Below, one piece after another: positions 1-7,277 of a DNA stretch of 64,000 nucleotides. The notes under the pieces were generated by a model. It did not search any database. It saw only the letters and a program-made list of their open reading frames with translations, and was not told the DNA's origin. This stretch comes from Mycobacterium conspicuum (lineage in GTDB: Bacteria > Actinomycetota > Actinomycetes > Mycobacteriales > Mycobacteriaceae). How positions within the stretch are numbered: position 1 is the first letter of the stretch; every line of letters starts with the position of its first letter. The position numbers were made by a program, and so were the translations under genes. The stretch spans positions 2,852,001-2,916,000 of the forward strand of contig NZ_AP022613.1 of assembly GCF_010730195.1 (NCBI RefSeq). Reading direction: 5' to 3'.

Positions 1-919
1 ACAGCACGGTGCGCAGAGCGCGATGCGACTGCGGCGGCGCCGCGCGGCTGCCGGTGAGGAACTCCTCGATTCCGGTCGTGATCTTGTCGGGCTCGGTTAA
101 AAAGGGCACGTGATCCACGCCGTCGACCTCAAGCATTCGCGCGCCGGGGATGTGGTCGGCCAGGTACCGGCCGCCCTGCACGGGAACGGGGTCCTCGCGG
201 GCATGGATGACCAGGGTTGGCGCGGTGATAGTCGGCAGGACCGTCCGGACATCGACCCGGAACACCGCTTCGAGTGTCGCGCGCGCCATCGCCGGGCTCG
301 CGCTCATGCGCTCCAACATTGCGAGCTGGCGTGTCGACCGTACCGACGGGAGCAGAATCTTGAGTGCCGCGCCGCTGCCCCACGCCGAGCGCACGGCGCG
401 GCCGAATCCCTGCCAGCGGGCAAGCTGCTGCGTTGACGGTGTGTAGTCCTCGCCCAGCTCGGGTAAGAAGTGCGCCCGCAGCTCGGCGGGGTCGCGTTCG
501 GTGTCGTCCCATCCGGCGAAGCCCCAGTACGCTATCGTGCCGGTAAGAATCAAGGCCCGCGTTCGCTGCGGTCGTGTTGCCGCGAAAACCATCGCGGCTG
601 GGCCGCCCTCGCTCACGCCGAAAAGGACGGCATCTCGGAAGTCGGCAGCGTCCATGACGGCCTCGATCTCGGCCGCTCGATCATCCAGCGTGCGAACTTG
701 CCGGACGGGGTCCGATAGCCCGACCCCGGCCTTATCGAACAGGAGCACACGGCAGAACGTGGCGAGCCGGTCCATGAACGCGTTGAACTCGGGCAGGGTC
801 CAAAACATTTCGACGTGGCTGACAAAGGACCCCGCGAAGACGAGCTCGACGGGCCCGTCGCCGAACGCCTGATACGCGAGGCTGAGATCGCCGCATGGTG
901 CGTATGACGTTTCGGGCAC
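1..919 (-). CDS. alpha/beta hydrolase, probably fused to a class III adenylyl/guanylyl cyclase (3' end cut off by window)
   Basis: About 306 residues are visible, starting at GTG 919. The alpha/beta-hydrolase signature is complete: nucleophile Ser103 in GVSEGG, Asp243 in REDPVP and His270 in DHVPF. The N-terminal pattern (GDLSLAYQAFGDGPVELVF) is typical of mycobacterial hydrolases that carry a C-terminal cyclase. The last visible residues (EFLTGSR... HRALRTVL) are the usual lead-in to the cyclase motif FTDIVGS, which would lie just outside the window. The hydrolase call is from visible sequence; the cyclase is inference. The start at 919 is favoured because a TACGCT -10 element lies 7 nt upstream; an in-frame GTG at 967 is the alternative. 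It is divergent from the erg3-like gene. Confidence 0.8.
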   Translation of the reverse strand, partial: MPETSYAPCGDLSLAYQAFGDGPVELVFAGSFVSHVEMFWTLPEFNAFMDRLATFCRVLLFDKAGVGLSDPVRQVRTLDDRAAEIEAVMDAADFRDAVLFGVSEGGPAAMVFAATRPQRTRALILTGTIAYWGFAGWDDTERDPAELRAHFLPELGEDYTPSTQQLARWQGFGRAVRSAWGSGAALKILLPSVRSTRQLAMLERMSASPAMARATLEAVFRVDVRTVLPTITAPTLVIHAREDPVPVQGGRYLADHIPGARMLEVDGVDHVPFLTEPDKITTGIEEFLTGSRAAPPQSHRALRTVL

Positions 920-926
920 GGTAGTG

Positions 927-932
927 AGCGTA
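927..932 (-). promoter_or_regulatory. -10 element of a leaderless transcript (hydrolase/cyclase gene)
   Basis: On the minus strand TACGCT is followed by 7 nt and then the GTG start at 919. No Shine-Dalgarno sequence fits between. A 7-bp inverted repeat (929-935 CGTAGCG with 944-950 CGCTACG) overlaps this element and could be an operator. Confidence 0.5.
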
Positions 933-1025
933 GCGATGCACGGCGCTACGACCGCGATTTTGTTCACTGTTACGGACCGGTGGCTGGCGTGGCGATAAGT
1001 CGCTCGCCTGGTGAGCGCCGGGTCG

Positions 1026-1031
1026 TAATCT
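1026..1031 (+). promoter_or_regulatory. -10 element, leaderless start of the erg3-like gene
   Basis: TAATCT is followed by 6 nt and then GTG 1038. There is no Shine-Dalgarno sequence upstream of the GTG. Confidence 0.5.
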
Positions 1032-1037
1032 GTCTGT

Positions 1038-1967
1038 GTGAACGCGGTGACGGGATTCTGGTTCGGGCTGCCCGAGCAGGTACGCGACCCGGTGCTGTTC
1101 GCCATCCCGTTTTTCCTCCTGCTGCTGATCCTGGAGTGGACGGCGGCGCGCAAGCTGCAGCGCGTCGAGCAGGAGCGGTCGCCGTCGGGCTCGTATCTCG
1201 CCCAGGATTCCTGGGCGAGCATCTCGATGGGACTGGTTTCGATACTGACCAGCGCCGGGTGGAAGGCACTGGCCTTGCTGGGTTACAGCGCGATCTACGC
1301 CTACGTGGCGCCCTGGCACCTATCGCCCAGCAAGTGGTACACCTGGGTCGTTGCGCTGTTGGGTGTTGACCTGCTGTACTACGGCTACCACCGCATGGCC
1401 CACCGGGTGCGGCTGGTCTGGGCGACGCATCAGGCCCACCACTCCAGCGAGTACTACAACTTCGCCACCGCGGTGCGCCAGAAGTGGAACAACAGCGGCG
1501 AGGTGCTGATGTGGGCTCCGTTGCCGCTGCTGGGCCTGCCGCCGTGGATGGTGTACTTCAGCTGGTCGCTGAACCTGATCTATCAGTTCTGGGTGCACAC
1601 CGAGCGGATCGACAAGCTGCCGCGGCCCTTCGAGTTCGTCCTCAACACCCCGTCGCACCACCGGGTGCACCACGGGATGGACCAGCTCTACCTGGACAAG
1701 AACTACGGGGGCATCCTGATCCTGTGGGACCGGCTGTTCGGCACCTTCCAGCCCGAGGTGTTCCGCCCGCACTATGGCCTGACCAAGAAGGTCGACACCT
1801 TCAACATCTGGAAGCTGCAGACCCGCGAGTACGTGGCGATCGCCCGCGACTGGCGCGCGGCCACGCGCTGGCGCGACCGGCTGGGCTATATGTTCGGGCC
1901 TCCGGGCTGGGAGCCGCGCGGCGCCGGGCAGGCCGGCGGGGCAGTCCCGGCAATAACGGCGCGGTAA
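1038..1967 (+). CDS. erg3: sterol desaturase / fatty acid hydroxylase family membrane protein (Rv1814/Erg3-like)
   Basis: This is a 309-residue integral membrane protein of the di-iron fatty acid hydroxylase superfamily. The histidine clusters that bind the two irons are all visible: HRMAH (118-122), HQAHH (131-135), an isolated His187 and HHRVHH (207-212). Hydrophobic segments lie around 20-32, 60-92, 103-115 and 155-185. The family inserts oxygen or a double bond into sterol or fatty-acyl C-H bonds. The mycobacterial substrate is not known to me, and the name erg3 is inherited from the yeast C-5 sterol desaturase. The start is GTG 1038, supported by an adjacent -10 element. It is the first gene here that matches the M. 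tuberculosis order (Rv1814). Confidence 0.88.
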   Translation: MNAVTGFWFGLPEQVRDPVLFAIPFFLLLLILEWTAARKLQRVEQERSPSGSYLAQDSWASISMGLVSILTSAGWKALALLGYSAIYAYVAPWHLSPSKWYTWVVALLGVDLLYYGYHRMAHRVRLVWATHQAHHSSEYYNFATAVRQKWNNSGEVLMWAPLPLLGLPPWMVYFSWSLNLIYQFWVHTERIDKLPRPFEFVLNTPSHHRVHHGMDQLYLDKNYGGILILWDRLFGTFQPEVFRPHYGLTKKVDTFNIWKLQTREYVAIARDWRAATRWRDRLGYMFGPPGWEPRGAGQAGGAVPAITAR

Positions 1968-2066
1968 CGCTTTAGCCACGGGGGGCGAAAGAGTCAGCAG
2001 GGGAGGATCACCCCCAACCGCAAACCCCGGCCGGTGCTCGCGCTGGCCTCGACGGATCGGAGTCCG

Positions 2067-2756
2067 ATGATGCCCGGACTGACGAGCCTGACGATGCGCG
2101 CCTCTGCCGCGCTGGCCGCCGTCACGGTGTCGGCCGCAGGGCTGTCGCCCGTGCCCGCCAGCGCGGAGCCCACGCTGGTCTTTCCGGGCATGGAAATCCA
2201 CCAGGACAACCGCGTCTGCACGTTGGCCTATGTGGACCTGGCGACCAGGATCGCGTACACGGCGGGCCATTGCCGCGGCGGCGCGCCCGTCGTCACCGAC
2301 AGGGACCACAACGTGATCGGTCGGCTGGCGACATTCCGGGACAACACGCCCAGCGGCACCACGGTCGCCACGGATCAGTCGATCAACGACTACGAGGCGA
2401 TCGTGTTGGACGACCGCGTGGCGGTGAGCGACGTGCTGCCCGGCGGGCGCCGACTCGAAGCAAACCCGGGCGCGACACTCGCTCCCGGCCAGGCGATTTG
2501 CCACTTCGGCGTCATCACCGGCGAAACCTGCGGAACCGTGGAGAGCGTCAACAACGGCTGGTTCACCATGTCCCACGGCGTCCAGAGCCAAAAGGGCGAC
2601 TCGGGCGGACCGGTGTACCTGCCCGGCGGGGGACCCGAGCAGCTGGTGGGGATCTTCAACAGCGTGTGGGGCGAGTTCCCCGCGGCGGTGTCGTGGCGGG
2701 CCACCTCCGACCAGGTCCGCCAGGATCTCGGCGGGGCGGCGCCCAACCCCAGTTGA
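2067..2756 (+). CDS. secreted trypsin-like serine protease (Rv1815-like)
   Basis: With the ATG at 2067 this is a 229-residue secreted protein. It has a hydrophobic signal peptide ending near the Ala-rich stretch before EPTLVF. The chymotrypsin-fold triad is intact: His68 in AGHC, Asp108 in NDYEA and Ser179 in GDSGGP. Paired cysteines (in VCTLA, GHC, ICHF and ETCG) suggest disulfide bonds, as expected outside the cytoplasm. ATG codons at 2067, 2070 and 2094 all give plausible signal peptides; GGAG at 2059-2062 favours the first two. A GTG at 2034 would add an unlikely leader. It lies where Rv1815 lies in M. tuberculosis. Its substrate is unknown. Confidence 0.85.
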   Translation: MMPGLTSLTMRASAALAAVTVSAAGLSPVPASAEPTLVFPGMEIHQDNRVCTLAYVDLATRIAYTAGHCRGGAPVVTDRDHNVIGRLATFRDNTPSGTTVATDQSINDYEAIVLDDRVAVSDVLPGGRRLEANPGATLAPGQAICHFGVITGETCGTVESVNNGWFTMSHGVQSQKGDSGGPVYLPGGGPEQLVGIFNSVWGEFPAAVSWRATSDQVRQDLGGAAPNPS

Positions 2757-2762
2757 TCAACG

Positions 2763-3212
2763 CTAGGGGGCGAGCTCGAACACCGGGATCGACGCGGCCC
2801 CGGCGAGCAACTGCTCATTGGTGGATTGCGGCGTCAACCCGCCGACGTAGTCCTTGACCTGGTAGTACCACCGGTCCAGATAGCGCCTCAGCAGCTCGGG
2901 TTTGGCGGCATCGCTCACCTCGGTGATGCCCCGTTGGCGGCGTTTGGACCGGGGCCAGCGGGGTCCGATCTCCACGACGCCGGCGGCCCGGACGTTGCGC
3001 GCCCACTGGGTGTTGCCCCGGGGCGAGACCACGTAGTCCACGCCGTCGACGTTGAGCAGGTTGATCACCACGCCGCGCTCTTTGCCGGTCTTGCGACCGC
3101 GGACGCGCAGCGGCTGCGTCCCGGCGATGCTGATCCCGATCTCGGCCAGCCAGCGGATCACCCGGTTGGCGGCCTGGACGGCCCGGCCCGGTTCGTCGTA
3201 TCGCGTGGACAT
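2763..3212 (-). CDS. nitroreductase/quinone reductase family, F420-dependent (Ddn-like, FDOR-A)
   Basis: This 149-residue protein resembles the small split-barrel deazaflavin-dependent reductases (Ddn and relatives). Supporting features are the GRKTGKERG strand near residue 40, the central DGVDYVVSPRGN strand, and the RNVRAAG segment that contacts F420 in the family. These enzymes pass hydride from F420H2 to quinones or nitroaromatics at the membrane. The start ATG 3212 has a good GGAAGGAAG ribosome site. The gene is divergent from a TetR regulator with a perfect palindrome between them, so it is the probable target of that regulator. I do not recall it at this place in M. tuberculosis. It ends 6 nt from the convergent protease gene. 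Confidence 0.82.
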   Translation of the reverse strand: MSTRYDEPGRAVQAANRVIRWLAEIGISIAGTQPLRVRGRKTGKERGVVINLLNVDGVDYVVSPRGNTQWARNVRAAGVVEIGPRWPRSKRRQRGITEVSDAAKPELLRRYLDRWYYQVKDYVGGLTPQSTNEQLLAGAASIPVFELAP

Positions 3213-3245
3213 GGTGCTTCCTTCCGGCTAACGCTTGGTACTTGC

Positions 3246-3260
3246 GAGAGCAGTGCTCTC
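3246..3260. promoter_or_regulatory. perfect 15-bp palindrome, probable TetR-family operator
   Basis: GAGAGCAGTGCTCTC has two perfect 7-bp arms around one base. It sits in the 102-bp divergent intergenic region, 34 nt from the reductase start and 55 nt from the TetR start. GAGCA/TGCTC arms of this size are typical TetR-family operators. Control of both genes by the adjacent regulator is inferred. Confidence 0.72.
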
Positions 3261-3314
3261 TCTACCGGACACGGTGGCACAGCCGCGCGGAAAAAGCAAG
3301 AGCGGTGATCTCGG

Positions 3315-4028
3315 ATGTGTCAGACTGGCCGCGTGGGCAAACGCCAGCAGTCGAGGGCGCAGATCGAGGCCAAGATCATCGAGCTCGGCCGTCGCCAGCT
3401 GGTGGATCACGGTGCAGCCGGATTGTCGCTGCGCGCGATAGCGCGAGACCTGGGCATGGTGTCGTCGGCCGTGTACCGGTATGTGTCCAGCCGCGACGAG
3501 CTGCTGACCTTGCTGCTGGTGGACGCCTATTCGGAGCTGGCCGACACCGTGGACCGAGCCCGCGACACCGTGTCCGACCTGTGGAGCGATGACGTGATCG
3601 CCATCGCGCGCGCGGCGCGGGGATGGGCGGTCGCGCACCCCGCGCGGTGGGCCCTGCTGTACGGCAGCCCAGTGCCCGGCTACCACGCACCGCCGGAACG
3701 CACCGTCGGAGTCGGCACCCGGGTGGTCGGCTCCCTCTTCGACGCGGTCGCGGCCGGCATCGCCACCGGCGACATCAGGCTGACCAATGATGTTGCGCCA
3801 CAACCGATGTCATCGGACTTCGAACAGATTCGGCAGGAGTTCGGCTTTCCCGGCGACGATCGCGTCGTCGCCAAGTGCTTTCTGCTCTGGGCCGCTGTCG
3901 TGGGCGCGATCAGCCTGGAGGTGTTCGGGCAGTACGGCCACGACACGCTGACCGACTCGGGCATGGTGTTCGACACCCAGGTGCGACTGCTGATGGATGT
4001 GCTGACCCACGAACGTGGGCCGAATTAG
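3315..4028 (+). CDS. TetR/AcrR family transcriptional regulator (Rv1816-like)
   Basis: This 237-residue regulator has an N-terminal helix-turn-helix at about residues 35-63, with the recognition part reading DLGMVSSAVYRYVSSRDEL. An all-helical ligand-binding domain follows, including the WAVAHPARWALLYGSP segment. The sequence closely matches my memory of Rv1816. ATG 3315 is used; GTG 3333 is an alternative that drops six residues. The 15-bp palindrome upstream and the divergent F420-type reductase suggest autoregulation and control of that gene. A second palindrome downstream of the gene could bring the VOC/flavoprotein operon under the same or another regulator. The ligand is unknown. Confidence 0.88.
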   Translation: MCQTGRVGKRQQSRAQIEAKIIELGRRQLVDHGAAGLSLRAIARDLGMVSSAVYRYVSSRDELLTLLLVDAYSELADTVDRARDTVSDLWSDDVIAIARAARGWAVAHPARWALLYGSPVPGYHAPPERTVGVGTRVVGSLFDAVAAGIATGDIRLTNDVAPQPMSSDFEQIRQEFGFPGDDRVVAKCFLLWAAVVGAISLEVFGQYGHDTLTDSGMVFDTQVRLLMDVLTHERGPN

Positions 4029-4069
4029 AACACGTTCACTCGGCCTTCCGCGGCCCGATCGGGCCGAGC

Positions 4070-4089
4070 GCGGCAAAGCCCTTTGCCGC
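4070..4089. promoter_or_regulatory. 20-bp inverted repeat upstream of the VOC/flavoprotein operon
   Basis: GCGGCAAAGCCCTTTGCCGC has 9-bp perfect arms around CC. It lies 42 nt after the TetR stop and 40 nt before the VOC start, next to a likely -10 (TATCCT, 4115-4120). An operator is the most natural reading; a terminator for the TetR gene is possible. A separate palindrome, GGCCCGATCGGGCC, is at 4052-4065. Confidence 0.5.
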
Positions 4090-4114
4090 CCTTCTGCCGA
4101 CCGGCGGGCTGGGT

Positions 4115-4120
4115 TATCCT
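4115..4120 (+). promoter_or_regulatory. -10 element before the VOC-family gene
   Basis: TATCCT lies 8 nt before ATG 4129, with no Shine-Dalgarno sequence. This suggests a leaderless or nearly leaderless mRNA. Confidence 0.45.
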
Positions 4121-4128
4121 GCGACACG

Positions 4129-4629
4129 ATGAACCTGACCGCCCAATCTCCGACACAGATCGCCTGGGTCACCTCGGACCTGGATGCCACCGAAACGGCT
4201 CTCACCGGGCTCTTAGGCGTCCGGAAATGGGTGCGGATACCCGAGGTGCACTTTGCTCCGGACACGTGCAGCTATCACGGCAAGCCAGCGGACTTCGTGG
4301 CCAGCATCTCGCTGAGCTACCTCGGGGACATGCAGCTGGAGCTGATCCAGCCGGTCCGCGGGGAGAATGTCTATAGTGACTTTCTGGCCGCCGCCGGACC
4401 GGGTTTGCACCACATCTGCATGGCGGCCGACAGTCCCGAGCAGTTCGACGCGGCGCTGGCCGAGGCCACCCGCCAGGGCGCCCCGGTGGTGCAGCAGGGC
4501 GTCATGCAAGGCGGGATCCAATTCGCCTACGTGGCGGCGCCCCAGGCCGGCGTGCCGTTCCTCGAGATCGCCTATGTCCCAACAGAAATGCAAGCCTTCT
4601 ACGACTACATCAAACAGGAGCAGCGGTGA
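4129..4629 (+). CDS. VOC (glyoxalase/extradiol dioxygenase fold) family protein
   Basis: The 166-residue protein has two beta-alpha-beta-beta-beta repeats of the vicinal oxygen chelate fold. The first begins at IAWVTSDLDATETAL. The second begins at GLHHICMAADSPEQFDAAL, with the metal-ligand His in HHI and a terminal Glu in FLEIAYV. The family includes glyoxalases, epimerases and ring-cleaving enzymes, and the activity here cannot be fixed. Its stop overlaps the start of the flavoprotein by 4 nt (GTGA), so the two are translationally coupled and probably act on one pathway, perhaps ring or steroid-like compounds. An in-frame upstream extension from 4015 lacks family similarity and was excluded. 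Confidence 0.82.
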   Translation: MNLTAQSPTQIAWVTSDLDATETALTGLLGVRKWVRIPEVHFAPDTCSYHGKPADFVASISLSYLGDMQLELIQPVRGENVYSDFLAAAGPGLHHICMAADSPEQFDAALAEATRQGAPVVQQGVMQGGIQFAYVAAPQAGVPFLEIAYVPTEMQAFYDYIKQEQR

Positions 4630-6083
4630 ACACCACCGACATACCGCAGACGGTCAACGCCAACACCGTGACGTCCTGGTCGGACGACGTCGACGTGGTG
4701 GTGATCGGTTTCGGCATCGGCGGTGGTTGCGCGGCGGTGAGTGCGGCCGCGGCCGGGGCGAAGGTATTGGTGCTCGAGCGAGCGGCGGTCGCGGGCGGCA
4801 CCACTTCGCTTGCCGGCGGCCACTTTTACCTCGGCGGGGGAACCGCGGTGCAACAGGCCACGGGTCACCCCGACTCGCCGGAGGAGATGTACAAGTACCT
4901 GGTCGCGGTGTCGCAGCAGCCCGATCACGAAAAGATCCGCGCATACTGCGACGGCAGCGTCGAGCACTTCGATTGGCTGGAAGACCTGGGCTTCCAATTC
5001 GAGCGCAGCTATTTTCCCGGCAAGGCGGTGATCCAGCCCAACACCGAGGGGTTGATGTTCACCGGCAACGAGAAGGTGTGGCCGTTCCTCGAGCAGGCGG
5101 TGCCGGCACCGCGCGGGCACAAGGTACCGGTCCCCGGCGACACGGGCGGGGCCAGCATGGTGATCGACCTACTGCTCAAGCGCGCCGCCAGCCTCGGCGT
5201 GCAGGTGCGATACGAGACCGGCGCCACGGAGCTCGTCGTGGACGACGCGGGTGCGGTGACCGGCGTGCAATGGAAGCGGTTCACCGAAGTCGGTGCGATC
5301 AAGGCAAAGTCGGTGATCATTGCTGCCGGGGGATTCGTGATGAACCCCGATATGGTGGCCGCGTACACCCCGAAGCTTGCCGAGAAGCCGTTCGTGCTCG
5401 GCAACACCTACGACGACGGCCTCGGCATCCGGCTGGGGGTCTCGGCCGGCGGGTTCACCCAGCACATGGACCAGGCCTTCATCACCGCGCCGCCGTACCC
5501 GCCGTCGATCCTGCTCACCGGGATTATTGTCAACAAGCTCGGCAAGCGGTTCGTCACCGAAGACTCCTACCACTCCCGGACAGCGGGTTTCATCATGGAA
5601 CAGCCCGACAGCGCGGCGTATTTGATCGTCGACGAGGCGCATCTGGAACACCCCACCATGCCGCTGGTCCCCCTGATCGACGGCTGGGAAACGGTCGTCG
5701 AAATGGAAGCCGCGCTGGGCATCCCCCAGGGCAACCTGGTCGCGACGCTGGACCGCTACAACACGTATGCCGCGCTCGGCGAGGACCCGGACTTCCACAA
5801 GCAGCCGGAATTCCTTGCGCCGCAAGACAAAGGGCCGTGGGGCGCGTTCGACATGTCGCTGGGCAAGGCGATGTACGCCGGATTCACGCTAGGCGGACTG
5901 GCCACATCGGTCGACGGCCAGGTGCTGCGCGAGGATCACACGGTGGTGCCCGGCCTGTACGCCGTCGGGGCGTGTGCCTCCAACATCGCCCAGGACGGCA
6001 AGGGCTACGCCAGCGGCACGCAGTTGGGTGAGGGGTCGTTCTTCGGCCGCCGCGCGGGCGCGCACGCGGCAACGCGGGGTTAG
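4626..6083 (+). CDS. FAD-binding flavoprotein, 3-ketosteroid dehydrogenase / fumarate reductase type (Rv1817-like)
   Basis: This is a 485-residue flavoprotein. The N-terminal dinucleotide-binding fold (VVVIGFGIGGG, residues 25-34) is followed by an acidic strand end at LERA. The C-terminal FAD-binding block contains GLYAVGACASNIAQDGKGY and GEGSFFGRRAG. This layout is that of the succinate dehydrogenase/fumarate reductase flavoprotein superfamily, which includes 3-ketosteroid delta-1-dehydrogenases. The substrate is not determined. It is coupled to the upstream VOC gene and its GTG start overlaps that stop. Its own stop overlaps the convergent PE_PGRS gene by 4 nt, so the two mRNAs must overlap at their 3' ends. 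Confidence 0.85.
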   Translation: MNTTDIPQTVNANTVTSWSDDVDVVVIGFGIGGGCAAVSAAAAGAKVLVLERAAVAGGTTSLAGGHFYLGGGTAVQQATGHPDSPEEMYKYLVAVSQQPDHEKIRAYCDGSVEHFDWLEDLGFQFERSYFPGKAVIQPNTEGLMFTGNEKVWPFLEQAVPAPRGHKVPVPGDTGGASMVIDLLLKRAASLGVQVRYETGATELVVDDAGAVTGVQWKRFTEVGAIKAKSVIIAAGGFVMNPDMVAAYTPKLAEKPFVLGNTYDDGLGIRLGVSAGGFTQHMDQAFITAPPYPPSILLTGIIVNKLGKRFVTEDSYHSRTAGFIMEQPDSAAYLIVDEAHLEHPTMPLVPLIDGWETVVEMEAALGIPQGNLVATLDRYNTYAALGEDPDFHKQPEFLAPQDKGPWGAFDMSLGKAMYAGFTLGGLATSVDGQVLREDHTVVPGLYAVGACASNIAQDGKGYASGTQLGEGSFFGRRAGAHAATRG

Positions 6084-7141
6084 TTCGGCGTCACGCCGTC
6101 CTTGCCGATCAGCCCGCCCGAACCATTGATCCCCGGCGTGGGACCGGGGGCTCCGCCCAGCCCGACGTTGCCGCCGTTGCCGCCGTCGCCGATCAGGACG
6201 GCATTGCCGCCGTTCCCGCCGTTGCCACCGGGGTGTTGCCCGGGCCCGAATCCACCCGCGCCGCCGTTGCCGCCGTCGCCGAGCAGCAGGCCCCCGTCGC
6301 CGCCAGCGCCACCGGCCCCGCCGGGCCCACCCTTGTCTTCGACGCCGGCCCCGCCCATGCCGCCGGACCCGCCGGCGCCGAACAGTTGCCCGCCGTGGCC
6401 GCCGGCCCCGCCAGCCCCACCGCCGCCGGTGCCCCCGACACCGCCCATCCCGCCGACCCCGCCGGTCCCGCCGAACAGTCCGCCGGTCCCGCCGGCCCCA
6501 CCGGTCCCGCCCTTGCTCGCTATGCCGCCGGCCCCGCCGGAACCGCCCGCCCCGCCGGAGCCGAACATCAGGCCGCCGCGGCCGCCCGCCCCGCCGTTGC
6601 CGCCGTTGCCCGACCCGGTGTCGCCGCCCGCGCCGCCGGCACCGCCGCTGCCGAACAGCCCGGCGTTTCCGCCCCGGCCACCAGGGTTGCCCTGTGAGCC
6701 CGATCCGCCGGCGCCGCCGTTGCCGAACAGGATGCCGCCGTCCCCGCCGTTTTGCCCGGTTCCCGGGGTTCCGTTGGCGCCGTTGCCAATTAGCGGTCGC
6801 CCCATCACCGCCATCGTGGGTGCGTTGATCAGGTTCAGCGCTTCTTGCAGCGGGGTGACGTTGGCCGCCTCGGCGCCCGAATAGGCATTCGCAGTGGCGC
6901 TGAGGGTTCGCACAAACTGGTCGTGAAACGCCGCCGCCCGCGCGCCGAGCGCCTGGTACTCCTTGGCGTGCCCGGAAAACAGCGCGGCGATCGCCGTCGA
7001 CACCTCGTCGGCGCCGGCGGCCGTAATCTTCGTCGTGATGGCCGCCGCGTCAGCGTTGGCGGTGCTGACCGACGAGCCGACGTTCGCCAGCTCGGTCGCG
7101 GCCGCCTCCATCATCGGAGTCGTGGTGATCACGAAAGACAT
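6080..7141 (-). CDS. PE_PGRS family protein (Rv1818c/PE_PGRS33-like)
   Basis: The protein has 353 residues. A PE domain of about 95 residues (MSFVITTTPMMEAAATELAN...) is followed by a GRPLIGNGANG linker and a long PGRS region of GGAGG/GGNGG repeats. PE domains act as secretion signals for ESX-5, and PGRS proteins are exposed at the cell surface. The position between the flavoprotein and the Rv1819c-like transporter matches PE_PGRS33, a host-interacting surface protein in M. tuberculosis; this copy is shorter than the roughly 500 residues I recall. ATG 7141 has the ribosome site AAAGGGG and follows a leader hairpin. Many proline-rich open frames on the other strand are mirror images of the PGRS repeats. 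Confidence 0.9.
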   Translation of the reverse strand: MSFVITTTPMMEAAATELANVGSSVSTANADAAAITTKITAAGADEVSTAIAALFSGHAKEYQALGARAAAFHDQFVRTLSATANAYSGAEAANVTPLQEALNLINAPTMAVMGRPLIGNGANGTPGTGQNGGDGGILFGNGGAGGSGSQGNPGGRGGNAGLFGSGGAGGAGGDTGSGNGGNGGAGGRGGLMFGSGGAGGSGGAGGIASKGGTGGAGGTGGLFGGTGGVGGMGGVGGTGGGGAGGAGGHGGQLFGAGGSGGMGGAGVEDKGGPGGAGGAGGDGGLLLGDGGNGGAGGFGPGQHPGGNGGNGGNAVLIGDGGNGGNVGLGGAPGPTPGINGSGGLIGKDGVTPN

Positions 7142-7153
7142 GGCAGCCCCTTT

Positions 7154-7181
7154 GCGTCGCACCCGCTTGCTGTTGCGACGC
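7154..7181 (-). promoter_or_regulatory. hairpin in the PE_PGRS leader, just before the ribosome site
   Basis: An 8-bp inverted repeat (GCGTCGCA at 7154-7161 with TGCGACGC at 7174-7181) lies a few bases upstream of the AAAGGGG ribosome site. It could modulate translation or be an operator. Confidence 0.3.
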
Positions 7182-7277
7182 TACGAAAGCGACAGGTGGC
7201 GCGTCATGACCACAACGAGGCATTTGCCGCGCACCGCGCGATAGTCAGATCTGACCATCGAAGCGCCGGCGGGCCAG

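Noticed and set aside
1320..2591. 423-residue minus-strand open frame across the erg3-like and protease genes
   Set aside because: It lies opposite two well-supported genes, its composition (many Arg, Gly, Val, His) is typical of GC-rich antisense frames, and no domain is seen.
6102..6884. Proline-rich 260-residue open frame on the plus strand
   Set aside because: It is the mirror image of PGRS Gly repeats (GGC/GCC codons); no start context or family similarity.
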